Counted from the first letter of the stretch, positions 1 to 11,363 are shown. The stretch: 64,000 nucleotides of DNA from Triatoma infestans (GCA_011037195.1 JAAEAF010001107.1:62001-126000), one strand, 5' to 3'. Numbers and translations are program-made. The notes: a model not told the origin generated them from the letters alone.

Positions 1-332
1 CTAGATAATATAAAATCTTTTAAATACAACCCAGACATTTACAAATTCTTCATTTCTTAAAGACAAACAATTCTTACAACATAATTGCAAAACACATTAA
101 AGCAATATATGTTTGCCTGGGAAAGGTTGTGCTTAAAATGTACAATGATATTACTAGAAAACACTCACTAGACTGGTGATTGTTTGACTCATCCGGGTAG
201 AGTTCACAATATCTTCAAGTAGTTCCATAACACAAAGAAATGCTTGTATTCCTAAAATTTGTTGGGAATAAGTGTAAAGAATCCGACGTTAATCCAGTTA
301 TTTCTTTCACAGAATTTGGCTGCAAAGCTAAG

Positions 333-515
333 TTTATCTACTTCACTTTAGTATAAAGTATGGATGCGTTAAAGTACATTCAATCCATTGCAAATAACCC
401 AAATTTTGAAGAAAATCGATTAACCAGGAAATGCGCCTTTATCGAATAGGTTTCCAAGTTTTTCCCAATTTTCTGGGTAAACAACTCGAACGATTTTTTT
501 TTTAAACTTAACAGG
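333..515 (+). repeat. Fam-A fragment (internal part)
   Basis: Matches the middle of the Fam-A repeat: the stretch reading like TTTGAAGAAAATCG, then AACCAGGAAATGCG, then a TTTTCT..AACGATTTT module. Both ends of the repeat are missing. The short open frame on the minus strand here is read through this repeat and is not a gene. Confidence 0.6.
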
Positions 516-600
516 GTTGTCAGTGGCACTGCCTTACAATATGGACACAAACTGGTTGCTGCTTTCCCCAACACTAACATGTTTCATCTCTATATATAGC

Positions 601-1475
601 TTTACTTTCTCTTACCCCCCCTAGTAAGAGGAAGTAATGCAATCGTGTCCAATTTTCGATATCAAGTGTTCCCAGGAAATGCATTATTTTGAGGTCCGTC
701 CCCTGAATATGGAAAAAATGTTTGTAGCGAATGGTCGGTATGTGTTTGCGTGCGTTTGAACAACATATCTCAAAAAACGAAAAATCGCAGGCAGCTCAAA
801 CTTGGTATTTTGTTTAAGTACCACCACCGCATCAGACACAAAGGTTTTCTGGCGGCTCCAGCAATCTTCTTTAAACGTCGTACATACTATCTACACACAG
901 AAATACCTATCACTTTTATTTGAAATATTTTCCACAAAAAAAAATCTACTTTTTGGGGGAGTTCTGGTGGAACTGTAGTAGTTTAGCTTTCCTGTAAAGT
1001 TTAACTTAAGTACAATGAATGGTTCTGCTACCTATATAATATTGATTTATTGGTAGAATTCCAAATTTGAAGGCAGTCTGCTAACCGGAAATGCAACTTT
1101 ACAGAATAGGCTTCAGAATGTTTTGGACTATTCTCGATAATAGCTACAATGATATTGTTTAAACTTGGAATGCTAAGTGCACAGATCTATTTGAATCATT
1201 TTTATAAAAATTATAATTTTTTTTACGCAGTTCTGCTGAAATTGGGGTTCTAAATTTCAAATGTTATTTGAGTTCTTCAATGTTATTGGCTCTTTTTTCT
1301 GTACTAGAATGTAATTACACTTCTACTACTTGTAAAGGGGTAAGTATTTGTCCCCAACTAGCTCTATATTAAGTTTTAGGTCAAATGAGTAAAAGTTGAA
1401 GTGTAAAGAAAATTTCTCATTCTATAAATAATAGTATTGAGAGAAAGCTGTAAGAGAAAGTCGTGTGAGTAATTT
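601..1475 (+). repeat. Fam-A repeat, nearly full length
   Basis: Begins with TTTACTTTCTCTTAC and a hairpin (..CTAGTAAGAGGAAGTA) and ends with GTAAGAGAAAGTCGTGTGAG, so both ends of the family are present. Inside are the usual modules in order: TTTTCGATATC..AGGAAAT, AGGTCC, CAAAAAACGAAAAATCGCAG, CACCGCATCAGACAC, and a repeated TTTTATTTGAAA..TTTTC block. About 875 bp, diverged, no coding capacity. The ~975 bp after it (1476-2449) is AT-rich with nothing recognised; the 91-codon minus-strand frame there has no recognisable domain. Confidence 0.8.
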
Positions 1476-2449
1476 ATACCATTTAATTAGTCAAATCCAG
1501 TAACCAACCTCGCCACAACTTAGGTAAACTCTGAACGCACCATCATGCACCAAGTGAAAAATTATTCTGCCTTTCCTAAATCGAATCCAAGAGAATTTCC
1601 AAATTTTCATTAAAATTTTCTATTCTATTCCTTTATTGATCAAACCTCCTTCTGGAAACCAAATTCTTCTTCCTCCTCCTGCATGCCTTGCAGTGGCCAA
1701 TTAGAGATAGGGACAACTATCCGGGTTCTTTGTAGGCCGCGGCGCCATTTATTAAGTTGGATACTGGGTCAACAAGCATATCTTAATATGGCTTTCTTAA
1801 TCTTGACCGAAAGGTAAAATTTGATACTGACAGAATTTGGAAATTAAGTCTTGCAAGTCTGAGAAATAAAATTAAGAACAATTTCTTTAAAATTCGGTCA
1901 TCCATTTTACGAAATAAAAAGTAGCTTATCTTCTTCCCGGCACTGATGATCAGATAACGTGAGAGTGAATGATGAAATTCTAGCCTACTAATGCGGAAAC
2001 AAAAAAATAAAAAAAATAGAACTAATTTGGAATAAGCTCTTGAAAGCCTCTTTGACATTATCTAGTGGGTGCTGTTAATATATCGTTATACTCTTTTCTT
2101 TTTTTCTATTAATACGTAATGATCTTCAGATTTGTTTAAAATAAATCTTCTTAACTGAAGATTATTGAAATCAATATCTAGGACTGAGTAGAACCAAAAA
2201 AAAAAATTACAGACAAAAACTAAGGTAGAAGGTGGTGCCTTAATTTTTTTGTTGTTGTTACGTAGCTTAATTTCAGGTCAACATAGCCAATCCGGTCTCT
2301 TATTAAAGGCAGATTTGTTGTATAAATGTTCACGCCTTAATATAGTTTATAAACAGGGTGTGACTTAGTAAGCTGCTGCTTAGTAATCCTCAAATGAACA
2401 GTTCTTTTTTTCCGTGAAGTAACCATAAAAAAAAAAACGAAATTCTAGG

Positions 2450-2461
2450 GCGGAATACTTA
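2450..2461. repeat. Target-site duplication, left copy (LINE at 2462-3150)
   Basis: The 12 bases GCGGAATACTTA occur here and again at 3151-3162, immediately outside the LINE fragment. This is the footprint of target-primed reverse transcription. The final A is ambiguous because the LINE tail also starts with A. Confidence 0.85.
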
Positions 2462-3150
2462 TTATTATTATTATTATTATTAATCGGGTGCCTAATGGCG
2501 CGGGACCTAAGCCTATGTGGCTTTATCCCCCCGATAACCCCCATGTTCCCTTAATTAATCTCCCCCGTAACTTACCGGTTAATCTACAATATCCCAAGAT
2601 ATCCCTAAACTCCAACTGTCCAGGCAATCCTGCAAGAGTAGAGCCCTCCCAAATACGCGAAACCTAGTTCCAGCGAAACGGGACACTGACATAAGTAGTG
2701 ATACACCGTTTCCCTAACTCCGTCATCACAGTTCTGACAAATGGGACTCCGCGTCCTCCCTATGTTAAACAAGTGACTGGACACCCAAGTGTGTCCAGTC
2801 ACTATCCCTACAAAGGTCCTCAAACCCGTCCTACTAAGGGACAGGAGATACTCCAAAGTTCCCTGCTTACTCGCCTTTATGAATCTTTTGGCTTGGAGGA
2901 ACCCCTGCGTGTCCCCCCCAGCGATTCTCCAAAACTCTCATCTCCCAAAGTCTAATCTGTTTGTCACGAAACGTCTTTGTGACGGCCAGGGCTGGTTCAG
3001 GACACAAAATGGTAGTGATGATCCCTCCCTAGCCTACTGATCTGCCTCTCATTGCCCTCTATTCCCGCATGTCCGGGTATCCAATAGAGGCGTACCTTAC
3101 CCCTCCTAGCTAAAGCATTAAGTCTTCTCCTGAATTCTCCCACTAATTTC
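2462..3150 (-). mobile_element. 5'-truncated LINE, 3' end only (R1/Jockey-type)
   Basis: Read on the minus strand, the 5' part encodes the region that follows RNase H in arthropod LINE polyproteins: residues like GHTWVSSHLFNIG then a CX2C..HX4C zinc-knuckle (CQNCDDG...YHYLCQC) at about 2700-2790. A GC-richer 3' UTR follows and the element ends in an (AAT)n tail at 2459-2482. It is bounded by a 12-bp target-site duplication. A second copy of the same 3' end lies at 41980-42508. No start codon or reverse transcriptase remains, so this is a dead 5' truncation. The plus-strand frames in the same place are shadows. Confidence 0.85.
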
Positions 3151-3162
3151 GCGGAATACTTA
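3151..3162. repeat. Target-site duplication, right copy
   Basis: GCGGAATACTTA, identical to 2450-2461; it closes the LINE insertion. Confidence 0.85.
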
Positions 3163-3822
3163 AACGAGTTTACTATATGGATTTTTCATTTTTCGCGATT
3201 TTCTTGAAAACAAGTAAAAACGATTTTCATTAAACTAAGTATAACAATTAAACATATAAAGAGCTTTTACCACACGTTTATTTGGAACATTTCTCCAGAA
3301 AAATTCATTTAAGGTGGCTTTTGAATGATGTAGAGGGCGGTATGTTTTCCTACACAGTGCTTAATTTCAGTTTATTATATAAGTCTATCATCTAAATAAT
3401 ATTAATTAAAATTTAATACGATGTTGTCAAAATTCCGAGTTTGAAGAAAAGCGGTTCAGCGGAAGTGCGTTTTTTCTGAACATTTTTTTTTATACAATTT
3501 TCAACAATTTTATCCATAAAACATCGAAGAATTTCATAAAATTTGTTACACTCTATATGAATCCAGAGACATCTATCTTATCTGTTGGGAACCTTTTCCG
3601 AGGAAGTTTATTTAAAGAAGTTTAGGGGGAGTGGGGGGAGGTTATGCTTCCCTCAAAAAAAGTCTTTATATTAATTTTAAATGCTCCCATTGCTATAAAA
3701 TTAAAGAAATTAAACATTTTGTAAAAATTGTAGGTTTGGAGAAATATTTATCAATCTTTACTTTGTAAATTGCAATAAGATAAAGTCATGTGCGTGTACG
3801 GACGGCACCAGATTTTTTCCAT
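3163..3822 (+). repeat. Fam-A repeat, 5'-truncated, 3' end intact
   Basis: Starts in the middle of the family (ACTATATGGATTTTTC) and runs to the other end, here degraded to AAAGTCATGTGCGTG...CACCAGATTTTTTCC. The two internal TTTATTTGGAACATTTCTCC / GAGGAAGTTTATTT modules are present, along with a G-run (GGGGGAGTGGGGGGAGG) typical of better copies. Confidence 0.75.
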
Positions 3823-4639
3823 AATTGAAGAGAAAGTAACAAGCGTTGAAAAATGGCATCTAATAAAAAGCTGGACTTTAAACTTTCAGTAATTAAGATG
3901 CAATTAATTGTTAATAAATATTAAAGTCTATGTACTGCCTTTGATTGATTTTTGTTTAGGCGTTGCGACCTACAAAATCCAAAACTTTGAAAAATGTTGA
4001 TCTAATACATAGGCTAAGTTATAGAGACTAGAATAGGTATTAACCAGCGATGATGTGTCCATAAGCTTTATTCCAGCTTTCCGTGCTTAACTAGCTAACA
4101 TGTAAGAATGATTGATTTGATGCTGATGATGCAAGACTATGTGATTATGTGTGACTATGTGTGAGGGTAATCTTGAACAGATGACGTAGCGAATATCCAG
4201 CTTAGGGGGATGGATGGTAAATCTAGCATAATGCTTCAGGACACACGCCGTGTTTCAATACAAAACCCACCCAGCTTGCCTGTGTGAGTCATAGTTTGAG
4301 TCTTTCATCTACTGTCATCTCTGGGCACCATTGTGCATTTCCGCTATTTATAGAAAATAAGGATCAATAAGTACATCAACAACAGCTGTACTTGATTGTC
4401 ACTTTTTTTTACTGTGAATTCAAGGATGATTATCTTTGTTATAGAAACTTGACATGTCAACCGAGTAAACAGAAAAGTAAAAATAATATACGGGAGATAA
4501 TACAATAATTATTGATCTAGATCAAACTGTAGTCACATTTTGAAAGCAAACAAGATTTTCCGTAGCTCTAATAATCGAAATTTTTCCTTAGTGTTTAAAT
4601 CCATAGGTTTATAATCTGCGCACTTAGTATTTCGAGCTT
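3823..4639. other. No feature recognised
   Basis: AT-rich sequence. 4080-4340 is less AT-rich and non-repetitive within this window, but has no frame or motif that I recognise. Confidence 0.5.
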
Positions 4640-4850
4640 AAAGAAAGCAGTTGCTTCCATTTTCGGGAAAATTGCAAAACAAATGATATAATTATTCTAT
4701 AAAAAACTCTTACAAAGTTCCGATTAACCGATTTTCTTCAAACTTGAAGTTTTTATGTCACGTTATATTATATAGACGGCGGAAATATGTAGTGTTCAAG
4801 TGGCTAGGAAAAGGCTAACGTTGCAATGGAAACAATGTTTCAAAAAAAAG
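4640..4850 (-). repeat. Fam-A fragment
   Basis: Contains GATTAACCGATTTTCTTCAAACTTG and flanking sequence in reverse orientation. It lacks both termini. Confidence 0.55.
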
Positions 4851-4904
4851 TAATAAATCTTCTTTTCCTGAAATCATTGTATAATGTGACCATTATTACC
4901 CTAA

Positions 4905-5151
4905 GAGGGAAGGGATTAGCTCAGTGGTAGCGCGCTGGATTAGCAATGCCGATATCCCGGGTTCGAATCTAACCTTGCCGCCCTCAGATTTTTCTCTTCC
5001 TAGGAGCATCTACAGCTCACTGTCCGGTGATGGGCAGTGTTGTCTCTAACGAGAGAACACTGTCCGGAGGCCGGCAGTGCACTGAAAAGGTTCCGGACAC
5101 AAATGAACATAGATGCTGACGAACCTTAAATTAAAAAACAAAAAAAAAAAA
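4905..5151 (+). mobile_element. tRNA-derived SINE (SINE-A), complete, with TSD
   Basis: The 5' end is tRNA-like: A box in GATTAGCTCAGTGGTAGCGC, an anticodon loop reading TTAGCAA (AGC, alanine-like), and a B box GGGTTCGAATC at about 4958. A tRNA-unrelated body follows with two ACTGTCCGG repeats that can pair with GGCAGTGTT, then an A-rich tail. ATTACCCTAA lies at both 4895-4904 and 5152-5161 as a 10-bp target-site duplication. The internal A and B boxes would act as the RNA polymerase III promoter. It is not a functional tRNA gene: the acceptor stem does not close and there is a long 3' body. Relatives are at 9288-9499, 36975-37163 and 54849-54996. Confidence 0.88.
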
Positions 5152-5248
5152 ATTACCCTAAAATCTGTAGCTAAGTTCTACTTTTTCTCACTACTTACTT
5201 ACACACTACTTTCTCTCACTAGTGTGTAAAAGTAACATTATTCAACTC

Positions 5249-5435
5249 TAAGGGATTTTGAGGGGGGAGTTTATGTATTCCTCTAAAAAGTTGCTTTATA
5301 AAGTTTAGATTCTCTTCCGTCCTTGTAAATCGAGGGCAACTAAACATCCAGTAAGAATTATATTTTTGAATAGAATTAAGTAATTTATAACGACGTAAAT
5401 TGCAGTAAGAGAATATCATGTGACATGTTTCGTAC
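5249..5435 (+). repeat. Fam-A fragment, 3' end
   Basis: Carries the last ~190 bp of Fam-A, ending AGTAAGAGAATATCATGTGACATGTTTC. After a T-run it joins directly to the start of the next Fam-A copy, giving a head-to-tail junction. Confidence 0.7.
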
Positions 5436-5451
5436 TGTTTTTTTTTTTTTT

Positions 5452-6275
5452 TTTACTTTCTTTTTACTCCTAGGAAAAGGAAGTATTGTGATCATGTCAA
5501 ATTTTCGACATCGAGTTTTCAACGGAAATATCCAGTGTTTTGAGGTCCTCTGAATACGGAAAAAATATGATTTTAGTATCTCAAAACTTGGTATTCAGTT
5601 CAGATACTATCACAGACGGATATTAGACAAGAAGGTTTCGGGCAAAACCCATCAACCGAAAATGTGCCTTTACTGAGTGTTTTTTTTCCCCAATTTTTTG
5701 CGATTTTTCTCAAAAATGGCTCTATAATAGGATCCAAAGAGGGATCTATTGCAGAGAAAGAGTGACAAAAATGACAGGACCACTCTCTCGGACTAGAGTG
5801 GGAGAAACTGCATAAATATAGCGACGGGAGATTGAGATACAACAGAGTTCATTCTCCAGTCACAACGTGTCATTTACCTTACCCTTTACCACTCTACCAT
5901 AACTCTACCATTTTAGTGATAATTTTATTATTTTTAATTATTAATTTTTTTTTTTACGGCTGAACACTGTATAATGAAAGAAGTGACACTGACTGCTTGG
6001 ACTTTACACAAAAATGGTAGAGCATGGTAGATTGGTAGAGCATGGTAAATGACACGTTGTGATTGGCGAGTGAACTTTCCCGTCGCTGTATTTATGCAGT
6101 TTCTCCCACTCTAGTCCGAGAGAGTGGTCCTGTCATTTTTGTCTCTCTTTCTCTACTATGGATCCTCTCTTTGGATCCTATTACAGCTCTAATGATTTAA
6201 ACGTCGTATGCTAACTATACAATACCTATCACTTTTATTTGAAACATTTTCCCAGGAAAAATGTGTAAACACAAT
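5452..6275 (+). repeat. Fam-A repeat split by an LTR-derived fold-back
   Basis: The left part (5452-5722) begins TTTACTTTCTTTTACTCCTAGG and runs to ..AAAAATGGCTC. The right part resumes at 6186 with CTCTAATGATTTAAACGTCGTATGCTAAC, the next piece of the family consensus, and fades at about 6275. The break is exactly the fold-back at 5723-6185. Confidence 0.8.
5723..6185. mobile_element. Fold-back element built from inverted LTR 5' ends
   Basis: Two long arms (about 5723-5890 and 6030-6185) are inverted copies of each other. Both tips read T(A/G)TAATAGGATCCAAAGAG. The arms contain GGGAGAAACTG, a TAAATA box and CACAACGTGTCAT, all shared with the solo LTR at 37183-37485, so each arm is an LTR 5' half. 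The core is AT-rich and non-coding. GCTC at 5719-5722 and 6186-6189 is a 4-bp target-site duplication. It sits inside a Fam-A copy and is therefore younger. The short minus-strand frame (5600-5842) is read across its left arm. Confidence 0.8.
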
Positions 6276-7409
6276 TTGCTTCTTACCTGTTCGAGGATGA
6301 TAATCAACATGTACCCCCACCACCTCTATATTGATTGATATTAGGGCAACTGTGTAAACATTTCCATGTTTAATGAAAAATTGTCCATTTTTATAATTTA
6401 TATTAACTGCTGCAGTATATTAGTGTCGTAGATAGTTTCGAAACATTCATGAATCCAAGTAATAAATAAAAAAAAAAGGACATCTTAATTAAGAATTTTA
6501 TGGCAATTTACATGAATCACGAGTGAAGGATAATTAAGATTTTAAGTAAAATATCTTGTAGAAAATGTGTTTTAATTCTCTTTAATAGAGGAAATGTTTA
6601 TATTCAATGTTCTAAAAAAATGTAAAGAATAAGATGTTTACGCAACAAAACAAAGATTAATGAATTTTTACTGGACTTGTTGTTTAAAGTGAAAATTGTT
6701 GTATGTTGTTTATAATTTAGCAAAATGAAATAAAAAAAAAAAAACAGCAACAATTCTATAAGAAAAGTGTAAAATGGGTAAGGCTGGCGGTGGAAGGGTA
6801 AGGCCGCAGATTATAGCGCAAAGATTCTATATACATACGTATAAATGGTGTTACTAAGTTAGAACTTTATGAGCAAAGGTGTTCACGTTTATATGTTTGT
6901 ATGTATGTTGCAACTTAGAAAACGACCTCCCACATAAAGCCGTTCAGAATATGTGCTTGTATTAACTGTAAAGTGTGTGTTTGTGTGTGATGTGCGTGCG
7001 TGTAATGTGATTGTAAGTGTGCTATGTCTTGTTGTGTGCATAAATGTTAAATTTTAGGCTCTGCAGGTAACTCTGCTAAACCATCTCTTACATACATAAA
7101 CGCACTCACACGCGCGCGCGCCCAGTGAGAGAGAGAGAGAGACCTTGCTAGAGTTTGAGTTTAGGGTATCTGCAACCCTTAAAAGTTACATACTCCGGTT
7201 ACTAACGTGTTTCTACTGTTTCCTGGGTCTATATGTTGCCTTTGAGGATTCTCTTCGCTCAGCATTCACGCATACGCATGCACACACACACACATACACA
7301 CACACACACAGATATATATATTTCCGTTTTCTCTTTTCCTTAGTTTATAATGTGATTCAGAGCTGTTTAATTCCAAGACTAACACGTCCAAAACTCTCTC
7401 TCTTTCACA

Positions 7410-7460
<51 letters not shown>

Positions 7461-7750
7461 ATCAGTAAGACTTGGTACTAAATATGTTAATTCTAAAACG
7501 CACGTATAAAACAGGGAATAAGTATTATACCAGTTTCTCCTTACTTTTGCTCATGCGTACTTGCCAGTTTACTACAACCATTTTCATAGTTTCGCCTATT
7601 GTTCTTCTTACTACTTAATTTCGCTGTACTCTTCTTCTTTAGTCTGCACAATTTCCTTTCTTATTCAGTTTTATTGCATAAAAAAGGAGAAAGAAGTTAA
7701 ATTGCAAACATCAGGAAATATAAATCATCTTCATTTCCATAAATTTATAC
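6276..7750. other. Non-coding AT-rich stretch with microsatellites
   Basis: No gene is seen. 6940-7320 and 7380-7460 are rich in TG/CA, with short GA and TA runs. The frames at 7145-7468 and 7266-7454 are simple translations of (CA)n/(GT)n. Confidence 0.6.
7419..7458. repeat. (CA)n microsatellite
   Basis: Uninterrupted AC dinucleotides after a short AT run; a shorter interrupted CA tract lies at about 7278-7311. Confidence 0.95.
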
Positions 7751-8805
7751 TTAAAACAGATTTTCCTCAAACTGGTTTTACTAAATATTTGGTTGTCTTC
7801 AATTTTATATCAATTGAAGAATCTAAACTAATGAAAAAGAATTTCTGGGGAGCTAACTGCTCCCCCTCCCCCCAAACTTCTTTAAATGAACATTCTCGGG
7901 CAAAAGTTACCAACAAAAGTGATAGGCCTGTACATTCATAGTTAGTGTAAACATTTTTAATAAAATCCGTCGCACTTCCAGTCAACCGAGTTTTTTCAGA
8001 CTCAAGAATTTTGACAACATATTTAAATCTAATTCTAATCTTAATTAGATGAAGAAATCATATAATAAACTAAATTAGCACTTAGAGGAAACCTAATTCC
8101 ACCACACCACCTTTAAAAGCTGCCTTAAGAGAAATATTGTAGCTCCTAATATGTATAGTTGATATAACAAGATAATTGTGTTTCGAGAAAATCGCGTTTT
8201 GACTAGAGCCGGTGAGCAAAGGTTATGCAGGTGGGAAAGAAAAATATTAATGAGAAATTTGGACCTGTGGGGACAGAGGAAGGCTTCAGGATGAGGATGA
8301 ACCGAGAAGTGGCTGAACTGTTTGGGGTGTCTGATGTTGTGTCTTGCATAAAAGCTGGTAGACTGTGATGGTTGGGATACATATACCGGATGGAGGATAT
8401 AAGGGTCCCTAAGAGGGCATTATATGGGCAACCTAGTGGGAGAAGGCCCCAAGGCAGGCCAAGGCTAAGATGAATGAGGGACGTGGAAGACGACTTGGAG
8501 GCGGTCGGCCTGCGTAGTTGGAGAACGGCGGCGAGGGACCGTGAAGAATGGTAAAGCGTAGTGGCTGAGGCTCAGCCCTTCATGGGCTGTCATGGTCAGA
8601 GAGTAAGTAAATAAATTAATACTAGGATCTTATGGTGATTACCTACGGAATTTCGAGTTTAAACTACGATTTTCATTTTTGAGCTATGCTGTTCGCAAAC
8701 ACACAGACTATTTATTGAAAACCACTTTTTCGGATTAAGGGGACCTTAAAACATGTATTTCCGGAGGAAAATCGTAGTTATCAGGAGTAAGAAAAAGTAA
8801 AAAAA
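7750..8805 (-). repeat. Fam-A repeat split by a LINE tail
   Basis: 7750-8205 and 8622-8805 are consecutive parts of one reverse-oriented copy. The first includes CGCACTTCCAGTCAACCGAG and GTTGATATAACAAG. The second resumes with GGATCTTATGGTGATTACC and ends with ATCAGGAGTAAGAAAAAGTAAAA, the hairpin end. 8206-8621 is a LINE insertion. The 126-codon plus-strand frame here is read through this repeat. Confidence 0.75.
8206..8621 (+). mobile_element. LINE 3' end, C-terminal RT fragment (broken)
   Basis: The plus-strand translation shows the conserved C-terminal signature of many animal LINE polyproteins: WLGYIYRMED, RRPQGRPRLR, then W followed by AARDREEW. In-frame stops interrupt it (for example TGA just after PRLR and a TAA after REEW). 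The 3' UTR is short and ends in GTAAGTAAATAAATTAATA. The element is nested in a Fam-A copy. It lacks the catalytic domain and is inactive. Confidence 0.8.
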
Positions 8806-8835
8806 AAAAACGATGGCACGAGGCCATTTCTATTC

Positions 8836-9080
8836 AGGTGCAATCATCGCATCCCACACTAGGTTTTCGTCAAAATGTGTTAACTGGGGGGAGGGGGAGG
8901 AAGTACAACTTCAACTGATGATTTTTTTTCGCTAGCTATCTCGCAAGTTCTTGAAGAACGGTTTCAACGATTTTCTTCAATACTTCGCATACTACAAATA
9001 TATATAAATGCCAGACATTTCATATTAAATATTTTTTAAAACTAAATGTATTGCTAGTATTCCCTTTTTGAAAAAGAAAA
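8836..9080 (+). repeat. Fam-A fragment
   Basis: Starts at the CATCGCATCCCACACTAGGTTTTCGTCAAAA module and includes CAACGATTTTCTTCAATACTTCG. It fades out after an AT-rich stretch. Confidence 0.65.
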
Positions 9081-9116
9081 AAATCCTTGCAATCAGGAAA
9101 ACAACAACTTCTTAAT

Positions 9117-9127
9117 ATTAATAATAA

Positions 9128-9147
<20 letters not shown>
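9117..9147. repeat. (TAA)n microsatellite
   Basis: About ten TAA/AAT trinucleotides followed by an A-rich run. Confidence 0.9.
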
Positions 9148-9159
<12 letters not shown>

Positions 9160-9287
9160 AAAAAAGTGATACATTTGAACAGAAATGAAAATCATAATAA
9201 AGAGACAGCATGACCTAGGCCGTCTGCTGGAACACCTTCTTTCTTTTTAGGAAAATCTGATTTCGGGGGTATTCTGGAAGGAATATG

Positions 9288-9499
9288 GAAGTAAGGCGCG
9301 TCACCGTAACTGGCACCCGGTGTCTTCTCATTGCTCTGGCTCTACATAGTATTCTCTCTGTTACACACAGGACATGAGCTGTTGAGTCTTATAGGAAGAG
9401 AAAATGTAAGGTCAGATGTACTACTGGAACCTCGATGTACTCGAATTCGGAACCTCCGCGTTGCTAGCCCAGCGCGCTAGCACTAAGCTAATCTCTTCG
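9288..9499 (-). mobile_element. tRNA-derived SINE-A copy, diverged
   Basis: On the minus strand it starts CGAAGAGATTAGCTTAGTG (A box) and has GGTTCCGAATTCGAG in the B-box region. The body carries CTTCCTATAAGACTC and other diverged SINE-A sequence. An insertion separates the two tRNA boxes from the body compared with the 4905 copy. No clear target duplication was found. Confidence 0.65.
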
Positions 9500-10251
9500 C
9501 TAGATTATTCTTAAACAGGTTATATGTTATTCTGCGATTGATGCTAGTCAAAGTTTATTTAAAAGAAGATTCAGCATTTGATTGCACAAACTGGTTTATG
9601 AAATATAGTACATCTAATGAGATAAATTATATACAAGGAAGATATAGTTCTTGACATATTTACTATGAGAACTTGAATTTGACAATAAACTCGTCAGCCC
9701 CTGTCCCCTTTTTGTGATTCCATCCTGGGCCCTAATATTCAGAATATAGAGTGCAATCTAGTGACACTATTGGCGCTCTGTAGCGTGCTGAGTATTCACA
9801 CTAACTTTTAACTACCAAGAAGCAGCTTAAGTGTCGTCGTCATAAGTTGTTGTTGTTCTTCCCCTCTCCTCCACACACACACACTCAGCCACGCACATAT
9901 ACTCATGATGAGCTGTGCACAATTTCCAGAGACCCCTCCCTCCCCAGAGATGTGTATTATATTATTATATTTGATTTTTGACAATAGCCAGGCCCTGCTC
10001 GTCCCTTCTATAGCTGTGTTTGGATACAGTATGCAGTGAGGGACTTTTTAGTACCTCGTAAAATTTGATGTACCTTATAGTTATTACCGCCACTGTCGTC
10101 CGCCATTCTTCTTCTACAGCTTGCTATTATTCCTCATGTATTCCCTAATGCTTACTCGGTTTGATGTTGAGTTTTAGGGGATGTTTAGATGCCCCAATGT
10201 ATGGAAGTCTGCCTGCAAAACCCCTCATGCTATATACTATACATATACACG

Positions 10252-10298
<47 letters not shown>

Positions 10299-10639
10299 AT
10301 ATATATATATACATCCGGTTAATATGCAAGCTTTACAGTCAACCCCGGGTTTTTGATGAGCTAGGGAAGAAGTCTGCTACATTTCAGTTGGATATAAAGG
10401 GAATAAATGTTCCAAACACTTAATGAATCCTTTAGCTATATTTTAAAGGCCACCATTAATCGTCCTTCCCCTCTAAAAGCCCAAACTAAAGATCCCACAC
10501 AATAAGCCCTTCTCTCTGCAATATTCTCTACTAGTTTTCATTCCCCATAGTAAATTAGCTTGTAAAAATAAAATCTCGAGTGAAACACTCACAAGACTTT
10601 CTCAACACTGTATTTAAAACAAAATTAATTAACAAATTT
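9500..10639. other. No gene recognised
   Basis: Mixed-composition DNA with CA tracts at about 9873-9890 and 10259-10296. The 80-codon frame at 10181-10423 is mostly a translation of the CA/TA microsatellite. Confidence 0.55.
10259..10311. repeat. (CA)n then (TA)n compound microsatellite
   Basis: AC dinucleotides to 10296 followed by GTATATATATATATA. Confidence 0.95.
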
Positions 10640-11330
10640 TCACTTTCTCTAAGAGAAAGTATCACGATCATGTCAAATTTTCGAAATTAACTTTCCTCCT
10701 GAAATATATATTTGGAGGTCCCCAGAATACGAAACAGTTGTTTTTAGCGAATGGTCTGTATATGTGTGTGCGTGTTTGTGTTTTTGAACAAAAAAAATGT
10801 CAAAAACCAAAGGAAGCTCAAAACTTGATATTCCTTCTAGGTACTATCACCGCATCTGACTCGAAAGGTTTCGGGCATTACCCATCAACCGGAACTGAAT
10901 GTTTTTCCTTTTTAGTTTTTCGTAATTTTCTCAAATACCACTCCAACAATTTTCTTAAAACTTCGTATACTATCTACATATTTAAATATTTATCATTTTT
11001 ATTTTGAAACATTTTCCTGGGAAAATTGAGTTTTTGGGGGGAATTCAGAGGGGAATAGTAACATAAAGCTTTCCTCTAAATACTACTTTTCGTAAATTTT
11101 CTTTACGATTTTACAGAATGGGTTTTTGAGGAATTTTCTTAAAAAACTACTAAATATGGAATCCTATCTGCACAGATATAAAACTCAACCTCTATGTGCA
11201 ACATATTTGTAAAAAAAAATATTTTTAGGTGATTCTGAAGAATCTGGGACGTTCAAATTGAAATGTGTTTAATATTATTGAACTCTCAACTATGTAATCA
11301 TACTTTATCCGTCTCGGTTGCTACATTGGC
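10640..11330 (+). repeat. Fam-A repeat, 5' end intact
   Basis: Begins CACTTTCTCTAAGAGAAAGTATCACG, so the terminal palindrome here is perfect with no spacer. It proceeds through AGGTCCCCAGAATACG, TGTGTGTGCGTG, CACCGCATCTGACTCG and CAACCGGAA, ending near AGGTGATTCTGAAGAATCTGGGAC and CTATGTAATCAT. This last module is found only in one subgroup of copies (also 601, 24530 and 53987). Open frames inside are read-throughs. Confidence 0.8.
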
Positions 11331-11363
11331 ACCTGTCCCTCCGGGCATGTATGTATATGTGAG

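Noticed and set aside
4905..4980. A functional tRNA-Ala gene
   Set aside because: The A and B boxes and AGC anticodon loop are tRNA-like, but the acceptor stem does not close, a long non-tRNA body and A tail follow, and a 10-bp TSD surrounds it: this is a SINE.
7145..7468. 107-codon plus-strand frame
   Set aside because: Most of it is (Thr-His)n from a CA microsatellite; no start context or domain.
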